From NCBI GenBank assembly GCA_949358305.1, contig OX442316.1, forward strand, positions 14,072,001 through 14,136,000: a stretch of 64,000 nucleotides of DNA, written 5' to 3'. Shown piece by piece: positions 1 to 16,490 of this stretch (position 1 is the stretch's first letter; every line of letters begins with the position of its first letter). Made by a program: the position numbers and the translations under genes. The DNA is from Strigamia acuminata (lineage: Eukaryota > Arthropoda > Chilopoda > Geophilomorpha > Linotaeniidae). Below the pieces are notes generated by a model that was given only the letters and a program-made list of their open reading frames with translations, was not told the DNA's origin and made no database searches.

Positions 1-967
1 ACACAAACAAACACACACAAGTACATTCTTAACACTCATTGAAACACGTTTTCGATCACAATCGATAAAACCTTGACATTTCTCAACTAAAAAAGCAAAC
101 TATTTTATCATTTAAAAATCAACCAATATTTAGACCTATAAATAAATAATCACGAAAAATGTGAAAAACATTGTTTGTTACATATGATAATCGTGGTTGC
201 CGTAATTCAAACAAAACCGCCATTATATCTGGTAATAAAAATACTTTGTGTTTAACTGACCGTAACTGGCGTGTGCCAAGTATTTCTGGTCGATGTTTTG
301 AGTATATCTAATCGACAAATGGAAATATTTTAAGATTCTTGACTTACTTGGTTGAATCTGAGCTGAATGAAGAAACTTGTGATGAGAATGAATATGTGGT
401 CGTACGAGAAGAGGTTTTGGAGGAATAAAATCATGGCCTGACCAAGCCATGCATTCGTTTGACTTGGACGAAGGTTCGGTTCGAGTAATGTGCTTGTTAT
501 GTGTGGTCACAGCCGTTGCTTAGGGACGGGACACACTTTCGTGTACAGACAGCTAAAGTCTTTCTGTATAGCGCCATCTATACATGGTCTATAAATGGGT
601 GGAAACGCCTTTCAACCCAACTAGGAAATAAAAAAATTTTTTTTTTATAAAAATATATTCGTGTTATTTATAATTTAATTTTGCAACTTTGATCGATTTT
701 TTTTTTTTTATGGTAAAAATTTTAATTTATTTCGACGTTTTTCGGGAATATTGGATTTATATCATTTATAAGAAAGAAATATTTTGGTATAATATTTTTA
801 TTCAATTCTGTGTCCTTGTATACATTTGTTTAAATTTTACATTAATTTAGGTCACTCTATACATTTAACTATATTAGGCCAAATATGAGGTCGAGTTAAT
901 TAATTTTTTTTTTTTTACAATAATTTACAATAATTATAATTAATTTGACATAATATTTGTGTAATTA
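1..967. other. AT-rich left edge with one exon-like segment
   Basis: Mostly low-complexity AT-rich DNA. On the minus strand the open segment from about 519 down to 348 ends in a perfect donor (GTAAGT, plus positions 342-347). Its translation is His/Ser/Pro-rich and has no recognised family. It could be an internal exon of a minus-strand gene continuing off the left edge, but no matching acceptor or partner exon can be confirmed. Nothing else is seen in this stretch. Confidence 0.25.
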
Positions 968-2483
968 TTAATATCTGGATGAACTGTAATACGATGGTTT
1001 GTAACTCGAAGGAGTGGAAGATGACCAAGGACGATAACTGCTTGCACTTGAACTGCTCAATCCGTAATCTCGGCTCGTAGTCGTTCTGGAAAAAGAAAAT
1101 GATGGTTTTGTTTGATGTAAAAAGACAGAAAAATCAACATTTGACAAGAAAATTAAGCACTAAAAGCATGAAAAGTAATGAAAAGAATAAATAAAAGTAT
1201 AAATGTAACAAAGTAAAGCATGCACCATGCAAAATGGGCACTGCAAGAGCTCTGACCGGCTTAAAATGGTTCCTTTAGACAAAGCTGAGGAGTGAGAAGA
1301 ATAGAAAAGCATTGAAGAAATGAGCAAAGTTTATCATGCAAACCCACTGGGGATAAAATGACAATTTTTTTTTTTTTTTTTTTTTTTGAGAAATATACTT
1401 TATTTAATTTTTGGTTTTGATTTGGTTTACATTGGTTTAGTAATTTCTTTTCTATACATAAAAAAAATTACACATTTTTAAATTAAAATTTTTTTTTTCA
1501 TCACTAACCAGTGGAAATGCAACTTGTGTTGGTCAATAAAGCCGATTTGTGTTAGTGACGAAAATGTGACGTCATCAGATTTAAAACAAAACAGATTTTT
1601 TTGTAAATTATGTACATTTAAACAGTATATACAGTACACAAAATGAAAACTTGTTTTGTCACTCATTCATGCATCTCAGTTACGAAAAAGAATGAAAGAA
1701 AATTAAACTTATTGTAATTTTAACATTAAAATTTTAATTTTTTTGTTTTTTAATGAAAATTGTTAGTGATGCATGAAGAAATGAGCAAAATAAAAATAAA
1801 AATACAAAACTGAAACAAACGAAAATAGAAATCGAAATTTAAGCACAATTTTCGTCTCCTTTTCCCCTTTTTTAAGTTTTACGAAAGTTTTACGAAAAGT
1901 TTTACGAAAAGTTTTACGAAAAAGTTTAATTTAATTTAGCATTCACACATGCCATTTTGTAAATAAAAAAAAAACAGAATTGTAAAAGGGGAATAAAGCT
2001 TACACTAGTATACAGGTTAAAGGGCGTTGTTGATTGTACGCATATGCGAACGCCACCAAGCGACAAGAGCCTGAGCGCATGCGCTGCTTTGCTCGGCGGG
2101 TCACGATGATGATGAGGGCGTAGAGGAGGGGGGTGCCCGAACGACATCGCAACACGAGCGCTTTCGAAGCCATCACTGCAAAAACAACCATCAGTTAATA
2201 TCCATTAAAAAAAAAATTTAAAAATTAAAAAAAAAAATTTTAAAATTAAAAAAAAAATTTTAAAATTAAAAAAAAAAATTTAAAATTTAAAAAAAAAATT
2301 TAAAATTTAAAAAAAAATTAAAAAAAAAAACAAAAAAATTTAAAATTAAATTTACTGATTAAAATTTATTGATAAAAATGAATCGATTAAAAGTTTTGGA
2401 AAATTAAAAGAGAATTCAAAATAGATAGAAATGGGGAACTCACCATTTCTACATGACGGACATGCGTATAGATTTTTTTTCAT
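968..2483 (-). CDS. candidate three-exon small gene, unknown function
   Basis: Three minus-strand segments join with matching splice phases. Exon 1 is 2483-2444 (ATG at 2483, donor GTGAGT), exon 2 is 2175-2004 (acceptor TTTTTGCAG, donor GTAAGC) and exon 3 is 1085-968 (acceptor TTTTTCCAG, stop TAA at 970-968). The lengths 40, 172 and 118 sum to 330, giving 109 residues. The product has a short hydrophobic stretch in exon 2 and a Ser/Tyr/Pro-rich tail ending SSSRY. I recognise no family. Exon 2 has a second open frame beginning MSFGHPP, which joins exon 3 less well. In-frame stops lie upstream of the chosen ATG. The introns hold poly-T and poly-A tracts. It lies downstream of thin on the same strand and could instead be noncoding or an alternative 3' part of another transcript. 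Confidence 0.35.
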
Positions 2484-3829
2484 GCTCGCGATCCGAACGC
2501 CTGTTTTGCTACGGAGTTAAAAATGACGTTGTTAAGCCTTTTATATGTTCTTGCAACAACTGTAACCTGTGGAAAGTCTTGTTAAGGTGCGTGTGTAACG
2601 ACAAAATTATATTTCCGAAAACATTTGATCCCAATAACTTCACGTAAATAAATCCAGTCAATTTTAAAACCTCAAAAAGTGCGTTTTATTAAATAAATAT
2701 ATAAATAAATAACTTCATCTCCTCAAGCACCTTCGCAATCTCTCCCTCATTTCATACAAAAACACACCAATATTGATTTCCATTTTGACATATCTCTACG
2801 AGATTCACTTTACCAGCCCCTTTTTTACGGTATTTTTTATTTCCATACTTTGAAATGGATAAACAAACGTGCACACAGTTCTATATACGTAGCATGCTAT
2901 ATAGAACAAACACAAAATTCACATTTGACGGAACTGGCTCATTTGTTGTTCTCATGCTGCCCTCACTCACAATAATCAGCAATAAAAGCGTAGCCATATT
3001 TTGCCATACTCTCAGTTCAACGACCGGCTGTAATTTCCTAATTTGTATGATATTTTTAGACTCTGTGCCCTTCTTTTTACGTTCGACCCTTCACTGTATG
3101 TGCAATAAAAACCAATACAACATCAACATCGATTTTCTTTGTTGATTTTTGGAACATTTCAGGAGGTTTGCTTCCCATCATGTCACGAAGGCCAAGATTC
3201 TAAATCCATCGTTTTCTTTTTTTCTTTTTTTTTTGAAGATAATTTTTTTTTTGAAGATAATTTTACTTTTTTGATGGAATTTGACCTCATTAAACAAGGT
3301 TAAATTTTTGTTCTAAAATTATTATATTTTTTTTTTTTTTTTAGAAAAAAAATTTGTTTGTTGAAGTTGAAAAACATTTTTTGTTTTTGAAAATTCAGAC
3401 AAGTGTGATAGTTTTAAAATGCACTAAAAAAAATTTATTATCCGGTATAAAAAAAAGTGTAACCATACAAAGATTATAATTAACACTTAAAAAAAATTTG
3501 CCTGAATCACCATCATTATCACACCAATAATCAAATATAAAAAAGAAAATCATAGAAATCCAGAAAAAAACAAAAAAACAAAATCACATGCTTATAATTA
3601 CAAAACAGACATTTAAATTAATATAATTAGTTAAATAAATAACAAATTTATAAAATAAAAAAATATCAATCAATTAATAAACTACATATAATGTGGGGAA
3701 AGTGGCATTTCTGGTGTTAATGTATCAATCAATAAATTGACAAAAAAGCTGGACATGCATTTCTGACACCTGTTGACAGATTTTCCAGTTAAAAGGACAA
3801 ATTAATCACTTTAAATGTAAAAAAAAAAA
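2484..3829. other. AT-rich spacer and probable thin 3' UTR
   Basis: No supported coding sequence. The part next to 3830 is directly downstream of the thin stop codon on the minus strand and probably holds its 3' untranslated region. It is rich in A and T runs. Short open frames on the plus strand have no recognisable content. Confidence 0.4.
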
Positions 3830-6800
3830 TTAAAAAATCTGCACTCTGTGATTCTCTCTGTCGCACACCAGAATATTGCCGTTGCAAGTGGCAGCCACAC
3901 CCTCCAACCCCTTAAACTCCCCGTCCCCGCTTCCCCACGAGCCAAACGCGCGCAAGAAAACTCCCTCCGACGTAAAAATCTGAATCCGATTATTGCCGCT
4001 GTCGGCGACGATCACATAACCCTGGTCATCGACAGCGACCCCTCGCGGATACTTGAATTGCCCCTCTTGAGTGCCCTCGCTGCCGAATGACGTAAGAATG
4101 CGTCCATTGACGTCAAACACCTGTATGCGATGGTTGTTGCCGTCACTGACATAAACCTTATTCGTGTTGCTCATCGCGATGTAATGCGGGTGCTCGAGCT
4201 GACCGAGCTTGTCGCCCAGGGAACCGAACTTGCCCACAAAAGTGCCGTCAGATTGGAACACCTGAACGCGGTGGTTCTCCTTATCGCACACGTAGATGAA
4301 GCCCAGACTGTCCGTGCCGATCCCCCACGGGTAGCTGAGGCGGCCGTCGGTCGCTCCTTGAGTGCCGAAAGCGCGCAGAAAACGACCCGACGGGTCGAAC
4401 ACCTGGATGCGATGGTTATACCTGTCTGAAATAATGAACTGACCGATCCGATTGACCGTCACTCCGGCCAGACAATCGAACTCGCCCTCAGCGTTGCCAT
4501 AGGAACCAAACTCTTTAAGGAAACGGCCGCAGCTGTCGAACACCTGGACGCGATGGTTGCTGCTGTCGGCGATGACAACGCAGTTGTCCGGGCCGACGGC
4601 TACGTCGCGCGGCCACGTGAAATTGCCGGGCTCGCCTCCGCGCTTGCCGAGCGTCATGACGACGCGGCGTTTCTGCAAGTAGGCCGTCCGCGGGTTCTCG
4701 AAAGTGGACGTGTTGAGGTTAAAACTCTTGGCGCTTTCGTCGTCCGAGGCGTCGGACTCGACGTCCGCGCCCCGTTCGAAGCTGCGGCCGTAGGGACGGG
4801 TGGCGTTAGCATTAGCAACAACAGCGCCCTCGCGCGTGCTCTCCTCGCGGGCCCCAGTTCGACTTCCGTACTTGTTTTTTAAATATTTAGCCCAGGAGCT
4901 GATGGCCGAAGCGCTCGTGCCATCGTCGGGACTCAGGTCTCGCGAGAGCGCGTGGTGGCTGCGACTACGTGCAATTTCTGGCAGGGGGTCAAACCTGGGG
5001 CTTCGGTAGGTTGATGCAGGGGTGTAGACGGACGTCGACGACGGCGTGACTTCGTCCTCGTCGTCCTCATCGTCTCTCAGCGCGATGTCGTGCGAGCTGC
5101 GTGAACGGCCTAAGCGGTTGCGTCTGAGCGCACTGAATCGCGACTCCTTGCGGTAGCGATCGGCGCCCGCCGATGTCGACGTGCTGGTGCTGCGCCCACT
5201 GCGCTCCACCTCCGGACTCGGGTCTCGCTCGGAACCCACTGCGGCCGAGCTCTTGCTGCGTGACAGGTAGCGACTCGCGTACGAAGAGCCGTACCTGGAA
5301 CTAGTATTGTCGTCTTTGTCGTCGTCAGCTAAGTTCGAAGACGAACGTCGGCTTTGCGAATACCTACTCGCTAAAGAACTGTACCTGTCTGCCGTGGTGT
5401 CTGTGTCTTTGTCTCTCAGGTAGGAGGAGGAGGTCGACTTGCGCGCCAACGCGTCGTCGTTGGCGCGGCTGCCATACAGCGAGCGCGTGCCCGTGCCCGT
5501 GCTGGAACCCGTGCCCGTGCCGGATCCGGTCGCACTCTCCCGGCGAGCGAGTGCACTGCGAGCCAGTAGGGCGTGGATGGACGCGTCGCGCGCCGCTTCT
5601 TTGGCCTCCTTCTCGTCGGAACTGTCCGAATCACTGTCGCTGCTCGATTTGTTGCTTTCGGTCGTCGCTTGTCGCGGCAGGAAGCGACTCACGAATTTCG
5701 GCTTCTCCACACTGACCGACGGGCTTCGCACTTCCGGTTTCGTGCTGCGGAAGGATGAGGTCCGTGCACGAGGGGCATCCTCCTCGCTTTTGGTCGAAAT
5801 TGCACTCCGAGCGGGTGAGCCGTCCGTGGACGAGGACGCGTTTGATGCGGCGTCGACGGCGCGCTTGGCCGGCATGCTGGTCTTGAGTCGCGCCTTGGAA
5901 GCCGCCTCGTCCTGGTTTTCCTGAGAATGTGAATGGAGCGCTTTACGAAATCTGTTATAATTTGGATATTGCACACTCCTCACCTCGTCAACCGTCGGCG
6001 TCACCACGGGCGTCGCCACGGGCGTGGCACTGGTGCTGGTCTGTTTGTCCGTGTCCGTGTCGCTGCCGCTGCCGCTGCTGTTGCTCGTTTGGCTCTGGCT
6101 TTTGCTCGATTCGCTGATGGATGGCGTTTTGGACGTGACCACTTTGGGCCCGTCGCTCGTCTGGCGCGAGAAAAATCGTTTTCGAGCCGCCACACTTCCC
6201 TCCGATTCGGTCGCGTCGCTTTTCGTGCTGTCGACCGACAACTTCCTCGGAGTCGACGGCGGGGTTTTGAAATCGCCGTCGCGCGACGTCTGTCTGCTCG
6301 TTCCCGGGTGCGAGGACTCGCTGTCGCGCGAAGTCTGTCTGGACGTCGCTTTGGAAGCTGCGTCTGTGTTCGCGTCGTCGTGTCGTGACCCAGTTTTTCG
6401 TTTTGGCGTTTGTTGTTGTTGTTGACTGCTCTCGCTCTTGTCTTCGTCCTTTTGCTGCGCGGTCACGCGTTTTGTGACCGGTCGCACGTCGGCCGTGGTT
6501 GGTGTTGACGGTGTTTGCGACGCTGTTGTTGCCGTTGATGGCGTGGTCGCGCCTTTATTTTGCGCTTTAATTCGATCGATTTCGTCCTCGCTTAATTGCC
6601 GCTGCGTTTTTCGTGCCGCTGTCGTCTGAGTCGTCGGTTGGACCGGTGCGGGGACGGGAACGGCGACGGGAACGGGTGGCGGAGGCGGATTTAATTTAGC
6701 GTCCAACTTTTTCTGCGCTCTTTGTTCGTTCTGTTGAATTCTTCGCACGACGACGGGCGAATCCAAAAATCGTGCGATGCCACTCATCGGGCCGCGAACC

Positions 6801-8224
6801 GTGTCCTCGATGTCGAAAAGTCGCTCCCGAGGTGGCGGCGCATCGGTCTGCTCCGTGCGGGCGAATCGCACCGAACGTCCACTCACAGCTTCCGGGTCAC
6901 TTCCTTCTCTCAACGCGTCGTCGCGGCCGAAACGCGATCGATACGACGACGACGAAGTCCCGTCGTCCTCCCGTCTCCAGGAGCCGTCAGCATCCCGTCC
7001 GTAGCGACGCGTTCCGTACCGTTCCCCGTCTTCGGCCCTCCGATAGCCGCTGCTGTTGTCCTGTCTCGACTCCGTGTCGCTGCTGTGACCACTCCCGTAG
7101 CGATGACCGACCCCCAAGTAGCCGCGCTGCTGCTCCTCCTGTCGGTGCATCTGCGTGGCGAGTCGATGGTCACTCTTGCTGCGCATCAAATTCTGGTTGT
7201 TGGCGGGCGAGTTGGACGTCGGGACGTGCGGGCAGTTGACGGTGAGGTCGCCCAAATGCGCGATGTTTTGGAGCAAAAGTTCGGGTTCGGTGCCCGTGTG
7301 CAGTTTGAGGCGAGCGTTGAACTCGGCCTGGTCGGGGTCGAAGTTGCGCACAAATTCCAACGTCTTGAGGAAAGTCTCTTTGTAGTCGACCAGTTCTACG
7401 TCTTCCCATTCCTCGCTGTCGTTGACGTGTTTTTCGGTCAAGTCGCAGTTGCTCTGGATGTTGTTCACTTCGATCTCCAAGTTCTCCTTCAACTGCGTCA
7501 GGTTTCGCAGTTCGGATTGCAGCAGCGTCTGCACCTCGGTCTTGATCGTCTCTTCGCGATCGTTGAGTGCTTTGTGTAGACGGCGGAAAATGTCTTCCGC
7601 TTCCTGCGTCACGTTGGCGCAATTCAGCTGCAGTTGGCCGACACTTTTGTCCGCTTGGCCCAACGCGTCTTGCAAGCGATGCAATCCTCGGCGCACCTAA
7701 AAATGAATTTTAATTAAATTAAAATTAATTTTGTATTTTTATTCTACTTGGTTATTTATGCGTGAAATTTCTCGTTTTAGGATGTCCACGTGTGCATCTT
7801 TGCAGTCGGGGCAGACTTTCTTGTCGCAGTGACCACATTGGGACAGATATGCCTTTTCGCTGCACACCCCGCACCGTTCTTTGACGGTTGGTGTGAGATC
7901 TGGCGTTTCTCCCGTCACCTCGAAGTGTAGTTCGAGGAACCTCATCAGCGTGACATTGGTGGGATATCCCTGGATGCCCTGGTAAGGAATTCTGTGCTCG
8001 GCCCTGCACTCGGGGCATTTGATTTGGCGTCTTATGTAGTCGATTAATCCTTCTAGACACGGGTCCATGCAGAATGTGTGTTGACATGGGAGTAGTTTCG
8101 GATTGCGAAATCTATCCAGACAAATGGCGCAGGTCAGCAGTTGGTCGAGTTGACCCCAAGCGCTCTGGCCGGTTATGCCTGCGGTGTTTAGTTGAGGGTT
8201 CACGGTGCCGACTTGTCCTGCCAT
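3830..8224 (-). CDS. tn: thin / TRIM32-like RING-coiled-coil-NHL ubiquitin ligase
   Basis: The product is a probable E3 ubiquitin ligase of the TRIM-NHL group, orthologous to Drosophila thin and vertebrate TRIM32, which act in muscle sarcomere maintenance. Exon 1 (8224-7748, 159 codons) encodes a RING finger with C32, C35, C47, H49, C52, C56, C70 and C73. A B-box-like zinc finger follows (C118, C121, C130, C133, C138, C141, H145). Exon 2 (7696-3830) gives a coiled coil near residues 160-260, then about 900 residues of Ser/Arg/Asp-rich low-complexity linker. It ends in six NHL blades (about 1174-1447), each closing with an NHRxQxF-type motif, with the stop right after the last. The intron is 51 bp. 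The total is 1447 aa, or 1426 if a 63-bp in-frame GT..AG segment (5983-5921) is removed. The start is the ATG at 8224, seven residues before the family-like N-terminus; a probable 5'UTR acceptor lies near 8276. The coding region is far more GC-rich than its surroundings. Family assignment is firm; the muscle role is carried over from known orthologues. Confidence 0.93.
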
Positions 8225-11200
8225 ATTTAGCACCTTTTTACTTGAAATGTCGCTTGATTTGCTGTAATAATTGGACCTAGGGAGAAAAAAGAAAAAGAGA
8301 AATGACGAATTTGCTCTTGGGGGATTAAGCAATCGACTTATTTCTAAGTTAAGCAACCTATAAGTGCTTATTTCTCAACTTTTCGTTGCTTAAACATCTA
8401 TTTTTACCTTTGAACGCAACAAAAACAGTTTTTATTTATTTTTTTAAAATTAATTTTAATTTTTTTTTGTAAAAATCTCGTTTTGTATTAATTTTTGTTG
8501 TGGTTTTTTTTTTTTTTAGTTTGACGTTAAAGGGTTAAGTCGAATACCTTGTGGCTTTGGACGACATAAGAGACGAAACGCGATCCATTTGATCAGTTTG
8601 CAGCTTCGACTGAAGCCGTGCGGAATGCCAAGGCCAAATATAACGCGTAAAACTCGCCCACTCACGAACGAGCGAGTTAGAGCGGCCAAGAAATAAAATA
8701 ACGGTTAGACGGTGATGCTGGATGATGATGATGATGCGCAGGTGGATTCGGTTCTGTTAGTCACTACTGCAAATGTGCAATTTCAATGTGTGGGAATCGA
8801 ATCATGTGCTTCGTCAACAAAAACTCTCCTCACAGATCTTTCTTTAGGTCCATCACATGCCTTTTGAGACTAAATTTAGCTTTTATTCAACGCTATGTAT
8901 AGAAAATCTCACCAAGACTTAACTTGCTTGGAAAGTTCCATAACCCTTAGGGTGAGTGGTCACAAAATGAAATGTAGTAATTAATAAATTTAGATTGTTT
9001 ACCCGGACCCCCAACCACACTTTCCCCGACGTGAATTTATTGCTCGGATTCGTACGACGCTCCAAACTGGTGCCAGAAATTTTGAGTTTGGCAATTTGTG
9101 TGTAAATAACACGGAGGGAGGAAAAAGAGTTGACAAGTTTGCGGTGTGGATTGATTTTGGTAGGAAATAAAACTTTTACAAGACTTAAAAGCGGTTTAAT
9201 GGGGATGTGTTCGAAAATAGTTGAACACGTGCAACGTTTGTTGGTTATTTCATTTTATTTATGTCGGATGAACGGTGAAAGGGTTAAAATGGTAGCCAAG
9301 GTAAACAGAAAAATCCTTTTGGGAGTTTTTAGCTGTTTTTGATTAGTTTCGGTTCCTTCGGCGCCTGTTTTACCAAAACATTGGCTGTACGACGTGCCAA
9401 GATGGCTGAAAATCGAATTTTATTTGCTTTAGTGGCTTAATGCTTCCTGTTTTTGTGTCGCCAACATTGACCCGTTTTTGTCTCGTGCCAATTCACCTAA
9501 AATATCTGCAACAGGTGACGTTGGATTCTTATTTAGGCGTAATTAGGGTTTTGGGATTTGAATTTTAAAAAGGGAAGAGGGCAAAAGCGTGTCTAAGTGC
9601 AGTTGATTCTCATTTGAGAGTCTGCCAGACGGAGTGGGAAAATTAATAGATTTTGGCAAGTCAAGTTTGGTTTCGTCCATGTTCTCTTTCTTGAACATTC
9701 CTCTGATACGTCGATTTAACGTCACTCGGGACAAACTTAGCAGTGAGATTGGGCACAAGAATGTGTCTCCAAATCCAATGAAACCCAATCATGGCTAGCC
9801 TTCTATCAGGTTTGTCTGTGGGATTGCCTCGTGCCATCTATTGGAGTACAATCACACTAAAAGAGGATTCGTTGGCATTGCTAAATGGTTCAATACCTTT
9901 TTCGATTTTTTTTAAAACCCAGTTCAACTTTTTTTTGTCGATTTTTGAAATAAGAAAAACAATAAAAATAAAAAACGAGATTTTTTTTTATGTAAATAAA
10001 TTGGTAATTTGATGGAACTAAATTTAGAAATGTTTAACACGAAAAATTATTTATAGATTTAAAACCATCTTTTGTTTGTTCGAAAACTCAACTTTTAAAA
10101 GTTGAATTAAATACTTTAAAAGATAAACAAAAATCAATAGTACACTTTTACAACAATTAATTGACAATTTTACGATTTATCTTTTTTTTTCTTTGTTGTG
10201 ATTAATTGATATCTAATAAATATTAATTATTATTTTTTTTTACCTATAAACAGGACGATGTATCAAAATCGAGTGGTTTTTGACGAATAGATAGACGAGA
10301 TCCTATTTCGCATCTTCGTCCAATGTAAGTGTGGAGATGTCGGGTTAATTCACCGCGGGCACAACCAACTCGAACGGCTGGTCGAAAAAGTGGAACCCGT
10401 GCGGCGTCTGAGCTGCAGTTGTGTTACAATAATAGACTGCTCACTTGTTGGTGCTGCAGAGCCTTGAGATATTTCCAGTTGTCACCAACTGCGGATTTGC
10501 GTGTCACTTGAAGAAGATCCACCAGTAGGTGCGCTGAATGAAGGCGCCAGTACCGCCTTTTCTTCCTATTTTGGGCAACTCGAGCTTCTGCATCTTCGCT
10601 CATCTTCATCCTGGATGATGTTCTCTCAGCTGGTATTTCAGGCCGATTTGTCTTCACTTTGAAAAACTCATAAACAATGCAAATGTATTGGTTTTGTATC
10701 AATTTTTCGCGTATTTTTATGTTTTTAATTTTTTTTTTTCAGTGTTTGGAAATTAAAATTAATTTAATTAATTTTAAATTTTAAGAAATAATTAATTTTC
10801 CACATCAAATGTATTTTAAGTGATGAAATAAAAATGAATTTCAATTATTATCAATGTTTTTGGTCATTTATTTAAGGCTAAATAAATATTAGATAATTCA
10901 GTATGTGTTGTCATAGACGCGATTGAACCCGTGTTATTTATCACGATTTAAAATATAACAGATTATATAGTTAATCAAGAAAAATCACAAAAAAAATCGA
11001 GTTTAATAAATCAAATCATTTTGATTGACGGAGTATTTACAATTTTTATTGTTTATATTTTCTTAATTTGTGAAATCGTTAGCAGTTGGCGCCACGTTCC
11101 AGTAGCGGTTAATCGATTCACAGTTTCGTACAAGTCTGAGATATTCGTGGAAAGCCCGCTACAATTTGTGACGTCATAGCACCTGATCCGGAAACTCCAA

Positions 11201-11644
11201 CACAGCGGTTTCCACGCAAGTTCGTCGTGTGGCCCTTGGCATTCCCGGTTCCGTGAATCAACTCGATCCAGAATTATTGCACGAGCCGCCGTTGTTCATG
11301 CTCCGTACATCACATGTTATTCGGGTGATGCAACAGCTATGTTTGCAAATTAACGCAATTTGTCACGTTTTGCAGCACACAATTACCTCGCGTACGTGTT
11401 TATTTACCTGTTGTCATTGGTTAATTTGTTTGCATCAATCGGTTTAGGCTTAGCTCAATTACTGTAAATGATGATAAAACTTTAGCGTGACTCATCGACC
11501 ATGTTTTTGACGTTTTTCTTTGTCAATTTTGCCAAACCGAGCCATCATTTGCGTTTTTTAAAATTTATATCCACTTTTCTGGACATGTGGAATTAATTAA
11601 TTGCACGTTTGATTTTATATTTTGCAGGTGCGATTGTAAATATT
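8225..11644. other. divergent intergenic region between thin and ZAK
   Basis: This holds the 5' flanks of two divergent genes. On the minus strand a likely noncoding thin exon ends at a donor near 8548 (CAAG before GTATTC) and an acceptor near 8276 precedes the RING exon. On the plus strand a 5'UTR intron of ZAK ends at the acceptor TTTTGCAG just before 11629. The rest is AT-rich. A 61-codon minus-strand frame (10609-10424) is noted but not supported as a gene. Confidence 0.4.
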
Positions 11645-11657
11645 ATGATTTTCCGAA

Positions 11658-15180
<3,523 letters not shown>

Positions 15181-15884
15181 TTAGGGATTTGACGGTTTAT
15201 TGCCAGTATTTTTAGATTTGTATATCACCTTTTTTTTTTTTTTTAATTGAATGATTAGTGTGTGAATGGGATATTTGTTTACGTATTGTATATATATATA
15301 TTTGAAACTTTTTAAATTTTTTTTTTTTTTATGATTGGTTTTATTTACTTGTTGTGAATGAATATTGCACTAGAAATATTGTTTTTGTTAATATTTTTCT
15401 GTTTAAGTTTCATATACAGTGAATTCCTTCTAGACTCTGGGCCCGGATCCCTTTTAATGTCTGATAGTACAAAAAGCTCTTTTTAGTCCAGGCAGCGGAC
15501 ACTGGCCCACGATTCGAAGCCCATAATTCACCGGGGAAACCGAAACATCCCTCGACGTTCTTTGGTGCAGTCTCCAATGGCCGGTCTAGAGAGAGTTCAC
15601 TGTAATTGATTTGCACAGGTTGTAAAGAAATTATGTTTTTGAGCGGTGAGGAGATAGTAATTACAGATGTTTTTAATGAACCGTTAATATTAATAATAAC
15701 GTACACGTTTTAAAATTGCATGGTAATGATGTAGAGGATGTTTGTTAATTATTAGTCCCCGTTTATTGTTACTATAAAGTTGAAATTTGTGTACAATAAG
15801 AGCTCACATGCAAAAGAATTGTTTTTTACAAATAAAATCAAAATAAATGAAAGCCAGTTGTTTGGGACTTTAATTCCAGTCTTA
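15181..15884. other. ZAK 3' flank and gene-X upstream region (copy 1)
   Basis: AT-rich sequence with a TATATA run and T tracts, then a small transposon at 15417-15602. From about 15313 it is closely repeated at 33390 onward. An acceptor-like CCAG (15876-15879) sits just before the gene-X start codon. Confidence 0.5.
15417..15602. mobile_element. pogo-like MITE, copy 1
   Basis: A 186-bp element flanked by TA on both sides (15415-15416 and 15603-15604). The ends are near-identical inverted repeats: CAGTGAATTCCTTCTAGAC on the left and, on the complement, CAGTGAACTCTCTCTAGAC on the right. CAGTG ends with a TA target duplication are typical of pogo/Tigger-type elements. It has no coding capacity. 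The same insertion lies at the equivalent place in the second copy of the segment, so it predates that duplication. Confidence 0.8.
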
Positions 15885-16034
15885 ATGGCTGGATTATCAA
15901 CGTTTGATATGTGCTGGGCATTCACTTCTAATCTAGAAGGAGTGAAAACCCTATTTTTCAATCTCTGTTTAGTGGATGACAAAAAGGAGAAGGAAATGCA
16001 ATTGAAGCTCGTTGATAATCCAACGATTAAATAA
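15885..16034 (+). pseudogene. truncated first copy of gene X
   Basis: Nearly identical to the start of gene X at 33957. The ATG is at 15885, preceded by the same acceptor-like sequence. Identity stops after 16028; the frame meets a TAA two codons later, giving only 49 residues instead of 208. The break is the left boundary of the 15.8-kb stretch that separates the two halves of the duplicated ZAK-X block. Probably a fragment left by that duplication. Confidence 0.6.
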
Positions 16035-16490
16035 AAATTATTTCTTGCTTTTAATTTTGTAGTTATTGTTTGTTTTCCTTTTATTCTTTACCAACTCGTT
16101 ATGCCAACTGTTTATACCAAACTTTTTATGCCAACTCTTTATGCCAACTCTTCATGCCAACTCTTAATAGACCGTGACATTTTTCTAGAAGCCTCTATTT
16201 ATCTTAATTTGAATTTTTTGTTCAATTTTCACTGTCTACACTTACTTGTTAGTACCATAACTTTACGACCACTGAAAACTGAGACCTGAAGCATTGTAAA
16301 AACTTTGATTTTGAGTGTTTGCAAATGAATTTGGAAAAATATAAACCATTTTCTCTGAAACTACACATGTACATAAAAAATTAAAATGTATATTTTAAAG
16401 TTTTAAAAATCTGGATTTTTAACTATTTAAAAAAATAAAAACATGTTGATTTTATTCATTATCAACATGTTTTTAATATTTGTGCACAAA
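16029..16490. other. unique AT-rich sequence after the duplication break
   Basis: Begins exactly where the gene-X copy breaks. It contains several short direct repeats of a TTTATGCCAACTC motif (about 16100-16165). No coding signal is seen. Confidence 0.35.

Noticed and set aside
6722-7579. 285-codon open frame on the plus strand, and several shorter ones over 3.8-7.7 kb
   Set aside because: Antisense to the thin coding exon, whose GC-rich, low-complexity sequence suppresses stops in all frames; no recognisable product.
9130-10012. Short open frames of 70-81 codons in the thin-ZAK spacer
   Set aside because: AT-rich, no recognisable content, not supported by splice or start context.
10424-10609. 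61-codon minus-strand frame starting MKMSEDAEARV
   Set aside because: Plausible composition, but no splice partner, homology or regulatory signal could be seen.
15410-15706. 98-codon minus-strand frame and its copy near 33488-33775
   Set aside because: Explained by the pogo-like MITE and its flanks.
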